From positions 310,001 to 374,000 of the forward strand of contig CAVRXU010000007.1 of NCBI GenBank assembly GCA_963725155.1: DNA of 64,000 nucleotides, in the 5' to 3' direction. This stretch comes from DATDAH01 sp963725155. Its GTDB lineage: Bacteria; Actinomycetota; Acidimicrobiia; Acidimicrobiales; DATDAH01. The notes below the pieces were generated by a model that had not been told where the DNA came from, made no database searches, and saw only the letters and a list, made by a program, of their open reading frames with translations. Shown piece after piece: positions 51,118-60,172 of this stretch (the first letter of the stretch is position 1; each line of letters opens with the position of its first letter). A program made the position numbers and the translations under genes.

Positions 51118-53160
51118 TCAGAAGACGGGGTGCTCGCCGACCAGCTCGACCTGCTCGAGGGTGAGATCGGCCAGGAGCTCGTTGCCGAACTCGGTCATGT
51201 GGACGCCGTCGGCCAGGCGGACCACCTCGGGCTCGCCGTCGGGGCCGATGACCGACTCGGTGTAGGTGCCTCCCGGCGTGATGACCCGGCCCCAGTCCAG
51301 CGTCGGCACCGGTAGGTGCCGGTACATCCCGTTGAGGCGGCTCACGTGCTCCTCCAGGGGGCCGTAGAACCCGTTGGTCTGGACCGGAGGCGAGAGGACC
51401 CAGATGACCTGGGCCCCGCCCGCCCTCGCCCGTCGGATCAGGTCCCGCACTTCCCGGTCCCAGTTGGGGTACACGGCCTCGCTGTTGGGCAGGACCTCGT
51501 GGCCGTCCGGGTCGACGTAGACCTGGTCGGTGGATTGGGTGTAGTCACAGCAGGCTTCCATGACCACGACGTCGGGATCGAACCGGGTGACCCAGTCGTC
51601 GATCTGGCGGGCCCAGTCACCTTGAGGTTGGAGCGGCCCGGTGCTCGGCCCTCCGGCGTAGCCGGTGGCGATCCCCTGATCGTCGAACACGCCCCGGAAC
51701 ACCTCGTAGGCCTGGCCCATCACCGAGTCGCCGACGAGCAGCACGCGGTCGACGGTGGGCACCGTGCTGCTGTCGGCGGCGTCAGGGGTGGCCGCCAGGA
51801 GCTCCTCGGGGTCCTGGGGCGGCGGGGAGGCGTCGAGGATCGCACCGAGGCTGTCGTCCTGGCGCTCGTCGGTGCTGGTGCCCAGGGCCACGACGCCGAT
51901 GACGATGACCAGGACGGCGGCGGGCGCCACCAGTCGGTACCGGGGCCCGACCAGGACCTGCCGGGTCCGCACCGGCTGCTCGACGAAGCGGAACGAGAGA
52001 ACGGCCGCACCGATGGTCACGGCCAGGCGCAGCCCGAACAGCGGCCAGATGGCCAGCCCGGTCCGCTCGGGGCTGAGCCACAGGTAGATGGGCCAGTGGA
52101 GGAGGTAGACGCCGTAGGAGATGCGGCCCAGCTGACGGAGCGGTTCGGTGGCGACGGCCCGCTGGACCGGCCCCGGCACCAGGAGGACGGCGAGGAGCAC
52201 GGCCGTGGTCAGCGCGTAGAACGTGAAGCCGCCCTGGTAGAGCCACGGCGAGATCTGTTCGACGGTCATCCACCAGTAGGTGGTGACCAGGAGCACGACG
52301 ACGCCCGCCGCCGTCAGTGCCCGGCGCGGGATGCGGGTCAGCAGGTGCGGGCGGGCGGCCAGGAGCACGGCGAGCAGGGCCCCCACGAGCAGCTCGGCGG
52401 CTCTGGTGTCGGTGCCGTAGTAGACCCGGGCGGGGTCGGTGCCCGGGGTGTACAGGCTCATCATCAGCAGGGTCGAGCCCAGGGTCAGCGCCCCGAGGAC
52501 CATGAAGACCAGGCGCCGTGAGCCTCGACCGAAGGCCAGCAGGCCGGCCATGAGCAGTGGGAAGAACAGGTAGTACTGCTCCTCGATGGCCAGCGACCAG
52601 AAGTGCTGGACCGGCGAGGGGGCCGTGAACAGGTCGGCGTAGGACTGGTCGGCCAGGATGAAGCGCCAGTTGGCCACGTAGGCCAGCGCCGCGATCACAT
52701 CGCCCGGTAGCTCGGCCAGCTGGTCCGCCGTGGCCACGAACGGCCCGAAGAGGACGACGATGCCGGCCAGGGTCAGCAGCGAGGCGGGCATCAGGCGCCG
52801 GAACCGCCGGCTCCAGAAGCCCGGCAGGGAGACGCGGCTGGTGCGGCTGAACTCGGCCAGCAACAGGGTCGTGATCAGGTAGCCCGAGAGGGTGAAGAAG
52901 GTGGAGACCCCGAGGTAGCCCCCCTTGGCCCAGGTGAACCCGGCGTGGAAGAGGAGCACGCCGGCGACGGCCAGTCCTCGCAGGCCGTCGATGGCCGGCT
53001 GGTAGGTGAGCGCGGCCGAAGGGGGTGGGCTCGTCGCCCCGGGTGCCGGGGGGCGCACGGGGAGGCGCGGCAGTCGGACCCCGGCCCGTCGCCGGGTCCG
53101 GAGGTCGATGAGGACCGGTTCGGTCCGCCGATGCGGGGTGGGGGTGTCGACCACGGCCAC
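51118..53160 (-). CDS. acyltransferase-3/SGNH fusion (OafA-like)
   Basis: A 680-residue membrane O-acyltransferase. Residues 50-400 form the acyltransferase-3 domain of about ten helices: PAIDGLRGLAVAGVLLFHAG, YLGVSTFFTLSGYLITTLLL, FWSRRFRRLMPASLL, and SLAIEEQYYLFFPLLMA. After a linker comes an exported SGNH domain: VDRVLLVGDSVMGQ (Ser), then DGVHMTEFGNELL (Asp, His). Such fusions carry acyl groups across the membrane and place them on peptidoglycan or polysaccharide. GTG start 12 bp after the GT2 gene. Confidence 0.94.
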   Translation of the reverse strand: MAVVDTPTPHRRTEPVLIDLRTRRRAGVRLPRLPVRPPAPGATSPPPSAALTYQPAIDGLRGLAVAGVLLFHAGFTWAKGGYLGVSTFFTLSGYLITTLLLAEFSRTSRVSLPGFWSRRFRRLMPASLLTLAGIVVLFGPFVATADQLAELPGDVIAALAYVANWRFILADQSYADLFTAPSPVQHFWSLAIEEQYYLFFPLLMAGLLAFGRGSRRLVFMVLGALTLGSTLLMMSLYTPGTDPARVYYGTDTRAAELLVGALLAVLLAARPHLLTRIPRRALTAAGVVVLLVTTYWWMTVEQISPWLYQGGFTFYALTTAVLLAVLLVPGPVQRAVATEPLRQLGRISYGVYLLHWPIYLWLSPERTGLAIWPLFGLRLAVTIGAAVLSFRFVEQPVRTRQVLVGPRYRLVAPAAVLVIVIGVVALGTSTDERQDDSLGAILDASPPPQDPEELLAATPDAADSSTVPTVDRVLLVGDSVMGQAYEVFRGVFDDQGIATGYAGGPSTGPLQPQGDWARQIDDWVTRFDPDVVVMEACCDYTQSTDQVYVDPDGHEVLPNSEAVYPNWDREVRDLIRRARAGGAQVIWVLSPPVQTNGFYGPLEEHVSRLNGMYRHLPVPTLDWGRVITPGGTYTESVIGPDGEPEVVRLADGVHMTEFGNELLADLTLEQVELVGEHPVF

Positions 53161-53172
53161 GGGAGCGACAAC

Positions 53173-54033
53173 CTACAAGCCGGCCGGCGGTGGCCCATAG
53201 CACCCGCGGAGCTGATCGCGCAGGGCGAGGACCCGGGCCCGGCTCGAGAACACCAGGGGCCGGCGGGCGGGGCACAGGGTCTGGGAGAGCAGTTGCAGGA
53301 CGGCGGTCGTGAACCGGATGACCAGGGCGTAGCGCCCGAAGTGCTCTCGGGTGAGGAGGAGGGTGTTGCGCAGCTGCAGGTAGTCGACGACCGCCACCGA
53401 GGCGCTCAGATCCGGGTTCGTGACCCGTGCGCCTCGGACCAGCCCGATCTCCCAGCCCCGCGCCCGGGCCCGGAGGCCGAGATCCGCTTCCTCGCAGTAG
53501 CTGAAGTACCGCTCGTCGAACAGCCCGACGTCCTGGAGGCAGGCTCGACGGGCGAACAGGAGGGTGCCGTGCGGGTAGTCGACGGGCTCCCACCCCTCGG
53601 TGACCGCTCCCGGCCGGAACAGGGTGCCGAAGTAGCGGTCGACCACCGGGCTCAGGCCGTCGCCGACGTCGGCGCTGGCCAGCCCCGCCCGGGGGCGGGG
53701 GGCGACGGCGTGCAACAACCCCTCGATGCAGTCAGGGGCCGGGAGGGCGTCGTGGGGACAGAGCGCCACCCACTCCCCCGCGCCTGAATCCAACCAGTGG
53801 CGCAGCCCGACGTTGGCCCCCGGGCCGAAGCCCAGGTTCCGGTCATGGGGCAGGAACACGTCGCCCGGCCGCTCGGCCACCATCGCGGCCACGAGGTCAC
53901 GGGCCGCCACGTCCGAACCGGCGTCGACGACGACGAGGCGGATGGGAACCGTCTGGGCCCGGAGGGCCGCCAGCGTGGCCCGAGCCCGCTCGGCGCGGTT
54001 GCGGTGGACGACGACGACCGTGAGCGGCGACAC
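53173..54033 (-). CDS. family 2 glycosyltransferase (rhamnosyltransferase-like)
   Basis: A 286-residue GT2 with TVVVVHRNRAERARATLAAL, RLVVVDAGSDVAARD, NLGFGPGANVGLRHWL, WVALCPHDALPAPDC (HD in place of the usual DXD), and FDERYFSYCEEADLGLRARA. This order is that of WbbL-like rhamnosyltransferases. It runs in an operon with the OafA-like gene; together they could build and acylate a surface glycan. GTG start; a TAGCCT hexamer lies 9 nt upstream. Confidence 0.9.
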   Translation of the reverse strand: MSPLTVVVVHRNRAERARATLAALRAQTVPIRLVVVDAGSDVAARDLVAAMVAERPGDVFLPHDRNLGFGPGANVGLRHWLDSGAGEWVALCPHDALPAPDCIEGLLHAVAPRPRAGLASADVGDGLSPVVDRYFGTLFRPGAVTEGWEPVDYPHGTLLFARRACLQDVGLFDERYFSYCEEADLGLRARARGWEIGLVRGARVTNPDLSASVAVVDYLQLRNTLLLTREHFGRYALVIRFTTAVLQLLSQTLCPARRPLVFSSRARVLALRDQLRGCYGPPPAGL

Positions 54034-54054
54034 GAACGCCGGAGGCTAACTACG

Positions 54055-54135
54055 CTGCGGCGTCGGAGCGAAGCAGCTCGGCCGAGGATCGTCGCAAGCT
54101 GCCGTAGGCAGCAGGAGCCGCGCGGGCGGCGACGA
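54055..54135. repeat. degenerate REP-like repeat
   Basis: GTCGGAGCGAAGCAGCTCGGC resembles the left half of the 99-bp units at 35591, but the right half has diverged. Within it lies a small hairpin (AGCTGCCGTAGGCAGC-type). It occupies part of the 118-bp gap between the GT2 and GTPase genes. Confidence 0.45.
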
Positions 54136-54151
54136 GGGGCATGGCCCGCAC

Positions 54152-54763
54152 TCAGGCGCCGGCGCGGGCCATGGCGTGACGGACGACTTCGATGAGGGTG
54201 GACCGCACGGACTCGCGGTCCCGGGCGTCCATGAGGATCATGGGGACGCCGCCTCCGACCTGGAGCGCCTCGCGGACCTCCTCGACGGCATGGGCGACCT
54301 GGCCGTGGAAGCAGTTGATGGCGATCACGAAGGGCACGTTGCGGGACTCGAAGTAGTCGATGGCGGGGAAGCAGTCGGCCAACCGCGTGGTGTCGACCAG
54401 GACCACCGCGCCCACGGCCCCCCGGACGAGGTCGTCCCACATGAAGCGGAACCGCGCCTGGCCCGGCGTGCCGAACAGGTAGAGGACCAGCTCGGGCCCG
54501 AGGCCCACGCGACCGAAGTCCATGGCCACGGTCGTGGACCGCTTGTCCTCGGCCCCGGTCATGTCATCCACCCCAGCACTGATCTGGGTGATGGCGGCCT
54601 CGGTGGTCAGGGGTTCGATCTCGGAGATGGCGCCGACCAGCGTCGTCTTGCCGACCGCGAAGCCTCCCGCCACGATCATCTTCACGGGCAGGGGCACGGT
54701 CAGGGTCGTGTCCGGCCCCACCGGGTCCTGCACTGTCGTCATTTCAGAGTTGCCGGAGGCCAT
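54152..54763 (-). CDS. conservon GTPase (CvnD-like, MglA-related)
   Basis: A 203-residue small GTPase: VAGGFAVGKTTLVGAISEI (Walker A, near residue 32), TVAMDFGRVGLG, and LFGTPGQARFRFMWD (switch II). Related Streptomyces proteins act at the membrane with the kinase, roadblock and DUF742 partners as a signalling complex. The ATG at 54763 is supported by GGAAAGGG at good spacing and overlaps the DUF742 gene by 20 bp; an ATG at 54742 is possible but has no ribosome-binding site. Last gene of the cvn operon. Confidence 0.92.
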   Translation of the reverse strand: MASGNSEMTTVQDPVGPDTTLTVPLPVKMIVAGGFAVGKTTLVGAISEIEPLTTEAAITQISAGVDDMTGAEDKRSTTVAMDFGRVGLGPELVLYLFGTPGQARFRFMWDDLVRGAVGAVVLVDTTRLADCFPAIDYFESRNVPFVIAINCFHGQVAHAVEEVREALQVGGGVPMILMDARDRESVRSTLIEVVRHAMARAGA

Positions 54764-55109
54764 CGAGCACCCTTTCCAGCAGTTCGATGTCGGGTCGGTC
54801 GTCCCGACTGGTTCGGGGTCGGCTGGTTGCCACCAACCCCTCGGATTTGAGGTCGCCCACGATCACCATGGCCACGCCGAGGGCGACCTTGAGATGGGCG
54901 GAGATCTCGGCCACGGACAGCGGGTGGGCACAGAGGTCGACCACCTGCCTGCGTTCGAGGACGAGCCGGGGCAGGGCCCTCTGGCCCGTGGCGGTCGTCT
55001 GGATGATGGTCTCGTACGGCAGGTCGATCGTGCTGGGCGTCCGTCCGCCGGTGATGGCGTACGGACGAACGCGGGCCGCCAGCCCCCGATCCCAACCGGT
55101 TTCGGTCAC
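54744..55109 (-). CDS. DUF742 protein (CvnC-like)
   Basis: A 121-residue protein with the DUF742 pattern: RPYAITGGRTPSTIDLPYETI, CAHPLSVAEISAHLKVALGVAMVIVGDL and, near the end, ELLERVLDGL. The central part is a winged-helix-like fold. GTG start overlapping the roadblock stop (GTGA). It is the third component of the conservon. Confidence 0.92.
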   Translation of the reverse strand: MTETGWDRGLAARVRPYAITGGRTPSTIDLPYETIIQTTATGQRALPRLVLERRQVVDLCAHPLSVAEISAHLKVALGVAMVIVGDLKSEGLVATSRPRTSRDDRPDIELLERVLDGLRQL

Positions 55110-55528
55110 TGCGGAAGCGAGCCCTGCAGTTCCGCACGAAGTTCGGGGGTCAGGACCGAGCCGGCCTTGTCCACCAGGACGGCCATCTCGTAGCCCACGA
55201 GGCCGACATCGCACTCGGCGGTGGCCATGACCGCGAGGCTGGACCCGTCGCTGATCCCGGTGACGAAGAGGAAGGCCCGCTCCATCTCGATGATGATCTG
55301 GGTGACGGCACCGCCGCCGAAGCGGCCCGCCGCGCCGTAGGCCAGGCCGATCAGGCCGGACGCCACCGCCGCGAACCGGTCGGCACCGTCCCGGTCCAGG
55401 CCCTCCGACACCGCCATCGGCAGGCCGTCGGCCGACACCACGAGGGCGTCCTTGACGCCGGGCACCTGCCCGACGAAGTTGCCGATCAGCCAGTTGATGT
55501 TCTGGGCGGCACTGCTGAGGTTGGGCAT
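55106..55528 (-). CDS. roadblock/LC7 domain protein (CvnB-like)
   Basis: A 140-residue roadblock/LC7 protein: NINWLIGNFVGQVPGVKDAL, VVSADGLPMAVSEGL, IIEMERAFLFVTGISDGSSL and MAVLVDKAGSVLTPELR. These domains regulate small GTPases, here probably the CvnD-like protein. ATG 55528 follows the kinase gene by 3 nt. Confidence 0.94.
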   Translation of the reverse strand: MPNLSSAAQNINWLIGNFVGQVPGVKDALVVSADGLPMAVSEGLDRDGADRFAAVASGLIGLAYGAAGRFGGGAVTQIIIEMERAFLFVTGISDGSSLAVMATAECDVGLVGYEMAVLVDKAGSVLTPELRAELQGSLPQ

Positions 55529-55531
55529 CGG

Positions 55532-58162
55532 TCAATCCTCCGTACCGGGCGCTTGGCGTCCGTCCTGCATCCCTCGGCGATAGCGGGAGAGCATCGCTCG
55601 GACCTCTTCGGGTGAGCGGCGCGTCGACGCCGTGTGGGCGCCGTTCGCGGTCGACGCCGTCGGCGGTTTGGCGTCATCGGTGAGCGTGGCCCGCGGTTGG
55701 CGCCGGGCCAGGGGGGCCGCCGCCGCAGGGGCCGGTGGCGCCGGGGTCGGCGTCGGGGCGGGCGAGGCGGTGGCCGGAGCCTCCATGGAGGCCAGTTCAC
55801 CGTCGAGCCAGTCGGGGGCCGGTGCCCAACCCGGGTCGGCCTCCGGGCCGACAGGCGGAGCGGACGCCGACTCCGCCGTCGGGGCGGCGACAGGGCCATC
55901 CGGGGCCGGCGGTGGCGCCGGGAAGCCGTCGGTGGTGTCAGCTGTCCCCGCCAGGTCGGCGAAGATGTCGTCGGTCGGGGCATCGGCCTGCTGGCCCCAG
56001 AACGCCTCGTGGAGGTCGGCGTCGGTGGCCGTTGGCGTGGCTGGGCCGGAATCGACCAGCGAGGCCAAGCCGCGCTCGAAGTCCTCACCGGCGGGCAGCG
56101 CGTCGGAGAGGGAGGCCGGGGCGTCCGGAACGGCGCCCGCGGGCGCCGCCAGGGCGTACGGGGTGCTCTCCACGACCAGGGGACGGGGCTCGTCGGCCGG
56201 TGGGGCGGCCGGGAGCCCGGCCGTGCCGTTGAGGGCCGGATCGGTCGCCGGGGCGATCCTGCTGTCGACATCGGCCTGACCGGCGAGGACCGATGCGGGC
56301 AGCTGCAGGAGGGCGGTGATGCCCCCGGCGGGAGAAGCGGCGAGGCGGACGCTGACCTGGAGGCGACGGGCCAGGCGACCGACCACGATGAAGCCGAGGG
56401 AACGGGAGAGGGCCAGCCCGACGGGGGGCGGCGACTCGAGCAAGGCGTTGGCTTCGGCCAGCTGGTCGGGGCTCATCCCGATCCCGCGGTCGGCCACGGT
56501 CACCGCGTAGCCACCGTCCGGCGTCCGGGCCCCGAGCACCTCGACGACGCTGTCGGGTGGGGAGAACTGCGTGGCGTTCTCCATGAGCTCGGAGAGGAGG
56601 TGGGCGAGGTCCACGGCGGCATTGCCGCCGACCGTCGTCTCGTCGAGGGACAGCAGGTGGATCCGGGTGAAGTCCTCGACCTCGCCGATGGCCACGCGGA
56701 CGACATCGGCCAGCTCGACCGGCCTCGCCCGCCGCCGGGGCGGCTCGGCCCCGGCCAGGACCAGCAGGCTCTCGGCGTTGCGCCGCATCCGGGTGGCCAG
56801 GTGATCCAGCTTGAACAGGTTCTCGAGTTGGTCGGGATCCTGCTCCTGGGCCTCCAGGCTGTCGATGAACTCGATCTGTCGGTCGAGCAGCGACTGGTTC
56901 CGGCGGGCCAGGTTGACGAAGATGTCGGCGATTCCGCGGCGCAGCAGCGCGGCCTGCTCTTCGGCGACCTCGCTGGTGACCTGCTGGATGACGTTGAACG
57001 CCTCGGCCAGCTGGCCGATCTCGTCGCTGGAGTCCACCTCGAGGGGGACGAGGGGCTCGGCTTGGACGCTCTGCTCGCCCGGGGAGCGCAGGTCCTCGAC
57101 CAGGCGGGGCAGTTCGACGGTGGCCAGCTGGTTGGCCGCCACCGTCAGGCGCTGCAGGCGACGGTTGATGCGACGGGCCAGGAGGCTGGCCAGCAGGATG
57201 GAGAGGATGACGGCCGCGGCCGTGCCGATCAGGTACAGGCGGGCGGACTTGCCGGCCTCGAAGGCGGCGGCGTCGGCGGTGGCGATGGTGGCCTCGAGCG
57301 AGCTGCGCTCGGCCGAGCGCACCGTGGTCAACCAGCCGGCGGCCGACGACTGCCAGTCGTCCGGGGCCACGCCCGGTACACCGGAACCGCCGATCACCCC
57401 GTCTTCCATGACCTGGGCCATGAGGGCATCGGCGTCGCGCACGGACTCGTCGGCCATGGCGTTGCGCACGCCCGTGGTCATCGAGGCGTCCTGGGACTCC
57501 TTCAAGCGAGCGAGCTGGAGCTCCTCCTCGCTCTCCAGTGCGGCCAGGCTCTCGTAGTCGCCGGGTCGGAACCGACCGACGGTCGCGATGCCGGCGATCT
57601 CGGCCGAGCGCATCGCCCTGGCCTCCTTGGCCTTCGACAGGGTGAGGCTGTCGGTCAGGGTCGAGCTCAGCTCGGGGAGGCCACTGCGGGAGGCGAGGGC
57701 GGCTTCCAGTTCGAGGAGCGAGTCGATGGCGCTCGTGTAGGTGTCGAGAACGACCTCGGGGGCCGCGCTGCCGTCGTCGATCGAGGCGCGCAGGCCCTCG
57801 ACGGTCTCCATCTGGCCCCCGGCGGCGTCGAGGCGCCGGGCGACGTTCTCCTCGCCGACCGCGGCCCGGGGGGCGGCGAACGCCTCGACGGCGGTGTTGG
57901 TGGTCTGGCGCTGCTCGGCCAGCTGGTCGGCGACCTCGTCGTCGCCGTGGACCAGGCGCATCGACAGGAGGCGCTCCATCTGGAGCTCATGGGCGAGGCC
58001 GGTGCTGGCCGCGGCCAGGCGGGCGCCGTCCTCTGTCTGCTGGGCCCGGTTGGCGTCGTCCAGGCGCTGGCTGGCGCCGAGGCTGGCCACGGCCACCAGG
58101 ACCACAGCGGGCACGGCGATGAGGGCCAGCAACTTGGACCCGACGTTGGCGTTTCTCTGCAT
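55532..58162 (-). CDS. conservon sensor histidine kinase (CvnA-like)
   Basis: An 876-residue membrane kinase-like protein. Helix 1 at 10-28; extracytoplasmic sensor (NIT-like) to about 305; helix 2 (LYLIGTAAAVILSILLASLL); a HAMP-type segment; the dimerisation-like region LDHLATRMRRNAESLLVLAG; then an ATPase domain with N-box ELMENATQFSPPD and G-box VADRGIGMSPDQL. The last 270 residues are an Ala/Pro-rich low-complexity tail. Streptomyces homologues start conservon operons. The ATG at 58162 follows an AAGGGCGAC ribosome-binding site, so its mRNA has a leader, unlike many genes here. Confidence 0.93.
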   Translation of the reverse strand: MQRNANVGSKLLALIAVPAVVLVAVASLGASQRLDDANRAQQTEDGARLAAASTGLAHELQMERLLSMRLVHGDDEVADQLAEQRQTTNTAVEAFAAPRAAVGEENVARRLDAAGGQMETVEGLRASIDDGSAAPEVVLDTYTSAIDSLLELEAALASRSGLPELSSTLTDSLTLSKAKEARAMRSAEIAGIATVGRFRPGDYESLAALESEEELQLARLKESQDASMTTGVRNAMADESVRDADALMAQVMEDGVIGGSGVPGVAPDDWQSSAAGWLTTVRSAERSSLEATIATADAAAFEAGKSARLYLIGTAAAVILSILLASLLARRINRRLQRLTVAANQLATVELPRLVEDLRSPGEQSVQAEPLVPLEVDSSDEIGQLAEAFNVIQQVTSEVAEEQAALLRRGIADIFVNLARRNQSLLDRQIEFIDSLEAQEQDPDQLENLFKLDHLATRMRRNAESLLVLAGAEPPRRRARPVELADVVRVAIGEVEDFTRIHLLSLDETTVGGNAAVDLAHLLSELMENATQFSPPDSVVEVLGARTPDGGYAVTVADRGIGMSPDQLAEANALLESPPPVGLALSRSLGFIVVGRLARRLQVSVRLAASPAGGITALLQLPASVLAGQADVDSRIAPATDPALNGTAGLPAAPPADEPRPLVVESTPYALAAPAGAVPDAPASLSDALPAGEDFERGLASLVDSGPATPTATDADLHEAFWGQQADAPTDDIFADLAGTADTTDGFPAPPPAPDGPVAAPTAESASAPPVGPEADPGWAPAPDWLDGELASMEAPATASPAPTPTPAPPAPAAAAPLARRQPRATLTDDAKPPTASTANGAHTASTRRSPEEVRAMLSRYRRGMQDGRQAPGTED

Positions 58163-58282
58163 GGTGTCGCCCTTGCTCGATCAGCGGCGCCCGAGACGCA
58201 ACCGGGCGCTCTCCCCATCGGCCCCCCAGTGCGCTTCTTGAGCGGCGGGAGGAGCGTCGCCGACGGCACCGGAGGGTCGCAG

Positions 58283-58288
58283 TAACTT
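58283..58288 (+). promoter_or_regulatory. candidate -10 box for the DUF4388 gene
   Basis: TAACTT, 7 nt upstream of the ATG at 58296. Confidence 0.45.
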
Positions 58289-58295
58289 GAACCCG

Positions 58296-59015
58296 ATGAC
58301 CGAGGCGACGGTGCCGACAGAGGGATCGTTGGACTCGCTGAGCGTCGACGCCGTCCTCCAGTCTCTGGCCGACGAGCGCCGTACCGGGCTGTTGCGCCTC
58401 CACGGCGCCGAGCCCCACGTCGTGGCCCTGGCCGACGGCCGGATCTACCTCGCGACCAGCGCCTCGGGCGCGTCGATCCACCAGATCGTGGTCGGATCGG
58501 GTGCCGCCCCGGAGACGGCCTGGGCCGACGCCGGCCTGACCGGGGACGAGATCGCGGCCGCGCTCGACGACGACGAACGGGTGGACAGCGACCGCCTGCG
58601 CACGGTCCTGTTGGAGCACGTGGTGGCAACCGTGGCCGAGCTGTTGGCCCCGGGCACCGAGCGCTACGAGTTCCTGGCGGACCAGGTCCACCAGCTGGGG
58701 CCCCGGTTCTGCTTCTCGGTCGACGAGGTGCTGGCCGATGCTCGGCAGCGCCTGGCCACCTGGAGCTCCATCAGCACCACCCTCCCGTCCACCGGGACGC
58801 GGATCCACCGCTCCCCCACCCTGCCCCGGGACGCGGTGTCGGCGTCGCTCTCCGCCGTCGAATGGCAGGTCCTCTCGGCCATGCCCACCGAGGGCACGGT
58901 CGCCGAGGTCATCGCCGCGTCGGGGCTCAGCGCCTTCACGGTGTTCGACGTCCTCCACCGCCTCGTCCGCCGCGGCCTGGTCCAAGCAGTGGTTGAGGAC
59001 GCCGCCACCCCATGA
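58296..59015 (+). CDS. DUF4388 domain protein
   Basis: A 239-residue soluble protein. The first half (VDAVLQSLADERRTGLLRLH, then VVALADGRIYLATSASGAS) is a DUF4388/PATAN-like domain, often seen in bacterial signalling proteins with roadblock or response-regulator partners. The C-terminal third (LSAVEWQVLSAMPTEGTVAE) has the look of a winged helix-turn-helix. It is divergent from the conservon operon (133 bp apart), so a role in that signalling unit is plausible but unproven. Its stop overlaps the CapA-like start (ATGA). Confidence 0.83.
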   Translation: MTEATVPTEGSLDSLSVDAVLQSLADERRTGLLRLHGAEPHVVALADGRIYLATSASGASIHQIVVGSGAAPETAWADAGLTGDEIAAALDDDERVDSDRLRTVLLEHVVATVAELLAPGTERYEFLADQVHQLGPRFCFSVDEVLADARQRLATWSSISTTLPSTGTRIHRSPTLPRDAVSASLSAVEWQVLSAMPTEGTVAEVIAASGLSAFTVFDVLHRLVRRGLVQAVVEDAATP

Positions 59016-60172
59016 GGGGGGCGCGCCTCGCGGCAGTGGTGCTCCTCCTGACCCTGGGCGCCTGTGACCGGGACGCCGTGCGGGTCGACGGCCAGGCCGT
59101 GGCCGCCGCCGTCCCTCGGCGGGCTGAGGCCCCGGGCGGACCGGGCCTGCCCCGGGCGGGAGCCGCGCCCGCAAGTGGTCGGGGCCTCGGCTCGGGCAAA
59201 CCCATCACGTTCGCCTTCGGTGGCGACGTCAACTTCGAGGGCACCCCGCGCACGCTCCTCGCCGAGGACCCCGCCGCCCTGTTCGCGGGGGTGACCGACG
59301 CCCTGCGGGCCGATGTCACCATGGTCAACCTCGAGACGGCGATCACCGAGCGGGGCAGGGCGGAGCCCAAGGAGTTCAACTTCCGGGCACCGGCTTCAGC
59401 GTTCGCCGCCCTGCGCACGGCGGGCGTGGACGTCGTCACCCTGGCCAACAACCACGGGCTGGACTTCGGTCAGGAGGGGTTGCTCGACACTCTCGACGCC
59501 GCCGACGACCTCGCCACCGGCCTGCCCCTCGTCGGCGCCGGCCACGACACCGCTGAGGCCTATTCGGCCTTCCGGGTGACCCTGCGGGGCCAGCGCATCT
59601 CGATCCTCGGGGCATCCCGGGTGACCGACGGGGACCTGGTCGACGGCTGGACGGTGACCGACGACCGGCCGGGCATCGCCGTGGCCGAGGACCCCACCCG
59701 CCTGCTCGAGGCCGTGCGGGCCGAGCGGGCCCACGCCGACACCCTGGTCGTCTACCTCCACTGGGGACGGGAGCGGGTGAACTGCCCCATCGACGACCAG
59801 CCCGAGATGGCCGACGCCCTGATCGCCGCCGGCGCCGACGTCGTGGTCGGCAGCCACGCCCATGTCCCCCTCGGGGGTGGCCTGCGGAACGGTGCCTACG
59901 TCCACTACGGCCTCGGCAACTTCCTGTTCGGCAGCGCCGGCGGGCCGTCGGCCGAATCCGGCGTGCTCCGGCTGACGTTGACGGGCCGCCGGGTGGACGC
60001 CGCCGAGTGGGTCCCGGTACACCTGAGGGGCGGCGTGCCCGAGACCCTGACCGGTTCCGCGGGCGAGCGGGCCCACGCCGCGTGGGAGGACCTGCGCCCG
60101 TGCGCCCAACTCGAGGCGGGCACCGAACGGACCGGCACCGACCGTGGCGCCGGAGAGGAGACGGATGGCTGA
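59012..60172 (+). CDS. CapA-like metallophosphatase-fold lipoprotein
   Basis: A 386-residue lipoprotein (lipobox TLGAC at residue 18, then a Pro/Ala/Gly-rich linker) with a CapA/PgsA-type domain from about residue 66: FAFGGDVNFEG, VNLETAITERG, TLANNHGLDFGQ, VVYLHWGRE and VVGSHAHVPLG. The fold is that of calcineurin-like phosphatases. CapA proteins act in poly-gamma-glutamate export, but no CapB/C genes are near, so another envelope role is likely. Coupled to the DUF4388 gene upstream. Confidence 0.92.
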   Translation: MRGARLAAVVLLLTLGACDRDAVRVDGQAVAAAVPRRAEAPGGPGLPRAGAAPASGRGLGSGKPITFAFGGDVNFEGTPRTLLAEDPAALFAGVTDALRADVTMVNLETAITERGRAEPKEFNFRAPASAFAALRTAGVDVVTLANNHGLDFGQEGLLDTLDAADDLATGLPLVGAGHDTAEAYSAFRVTLRGQRISILGASRVTDGDLVDGWTVTDDRPGIAVAEDPTRLLEAVRAERAHADTLVVYLHWGRERVNCPIDDQPEMADALIAAGADVVVGSHAHVPLGGGLRNGAYVHYGLGNFLFGSAGGPSAESGVLRLTLTGRRVDAAEWVPVHLRGGVPETLTGSAGERAHAAWEDLRPCAQLEAGTERTGTDRGAGEETDG

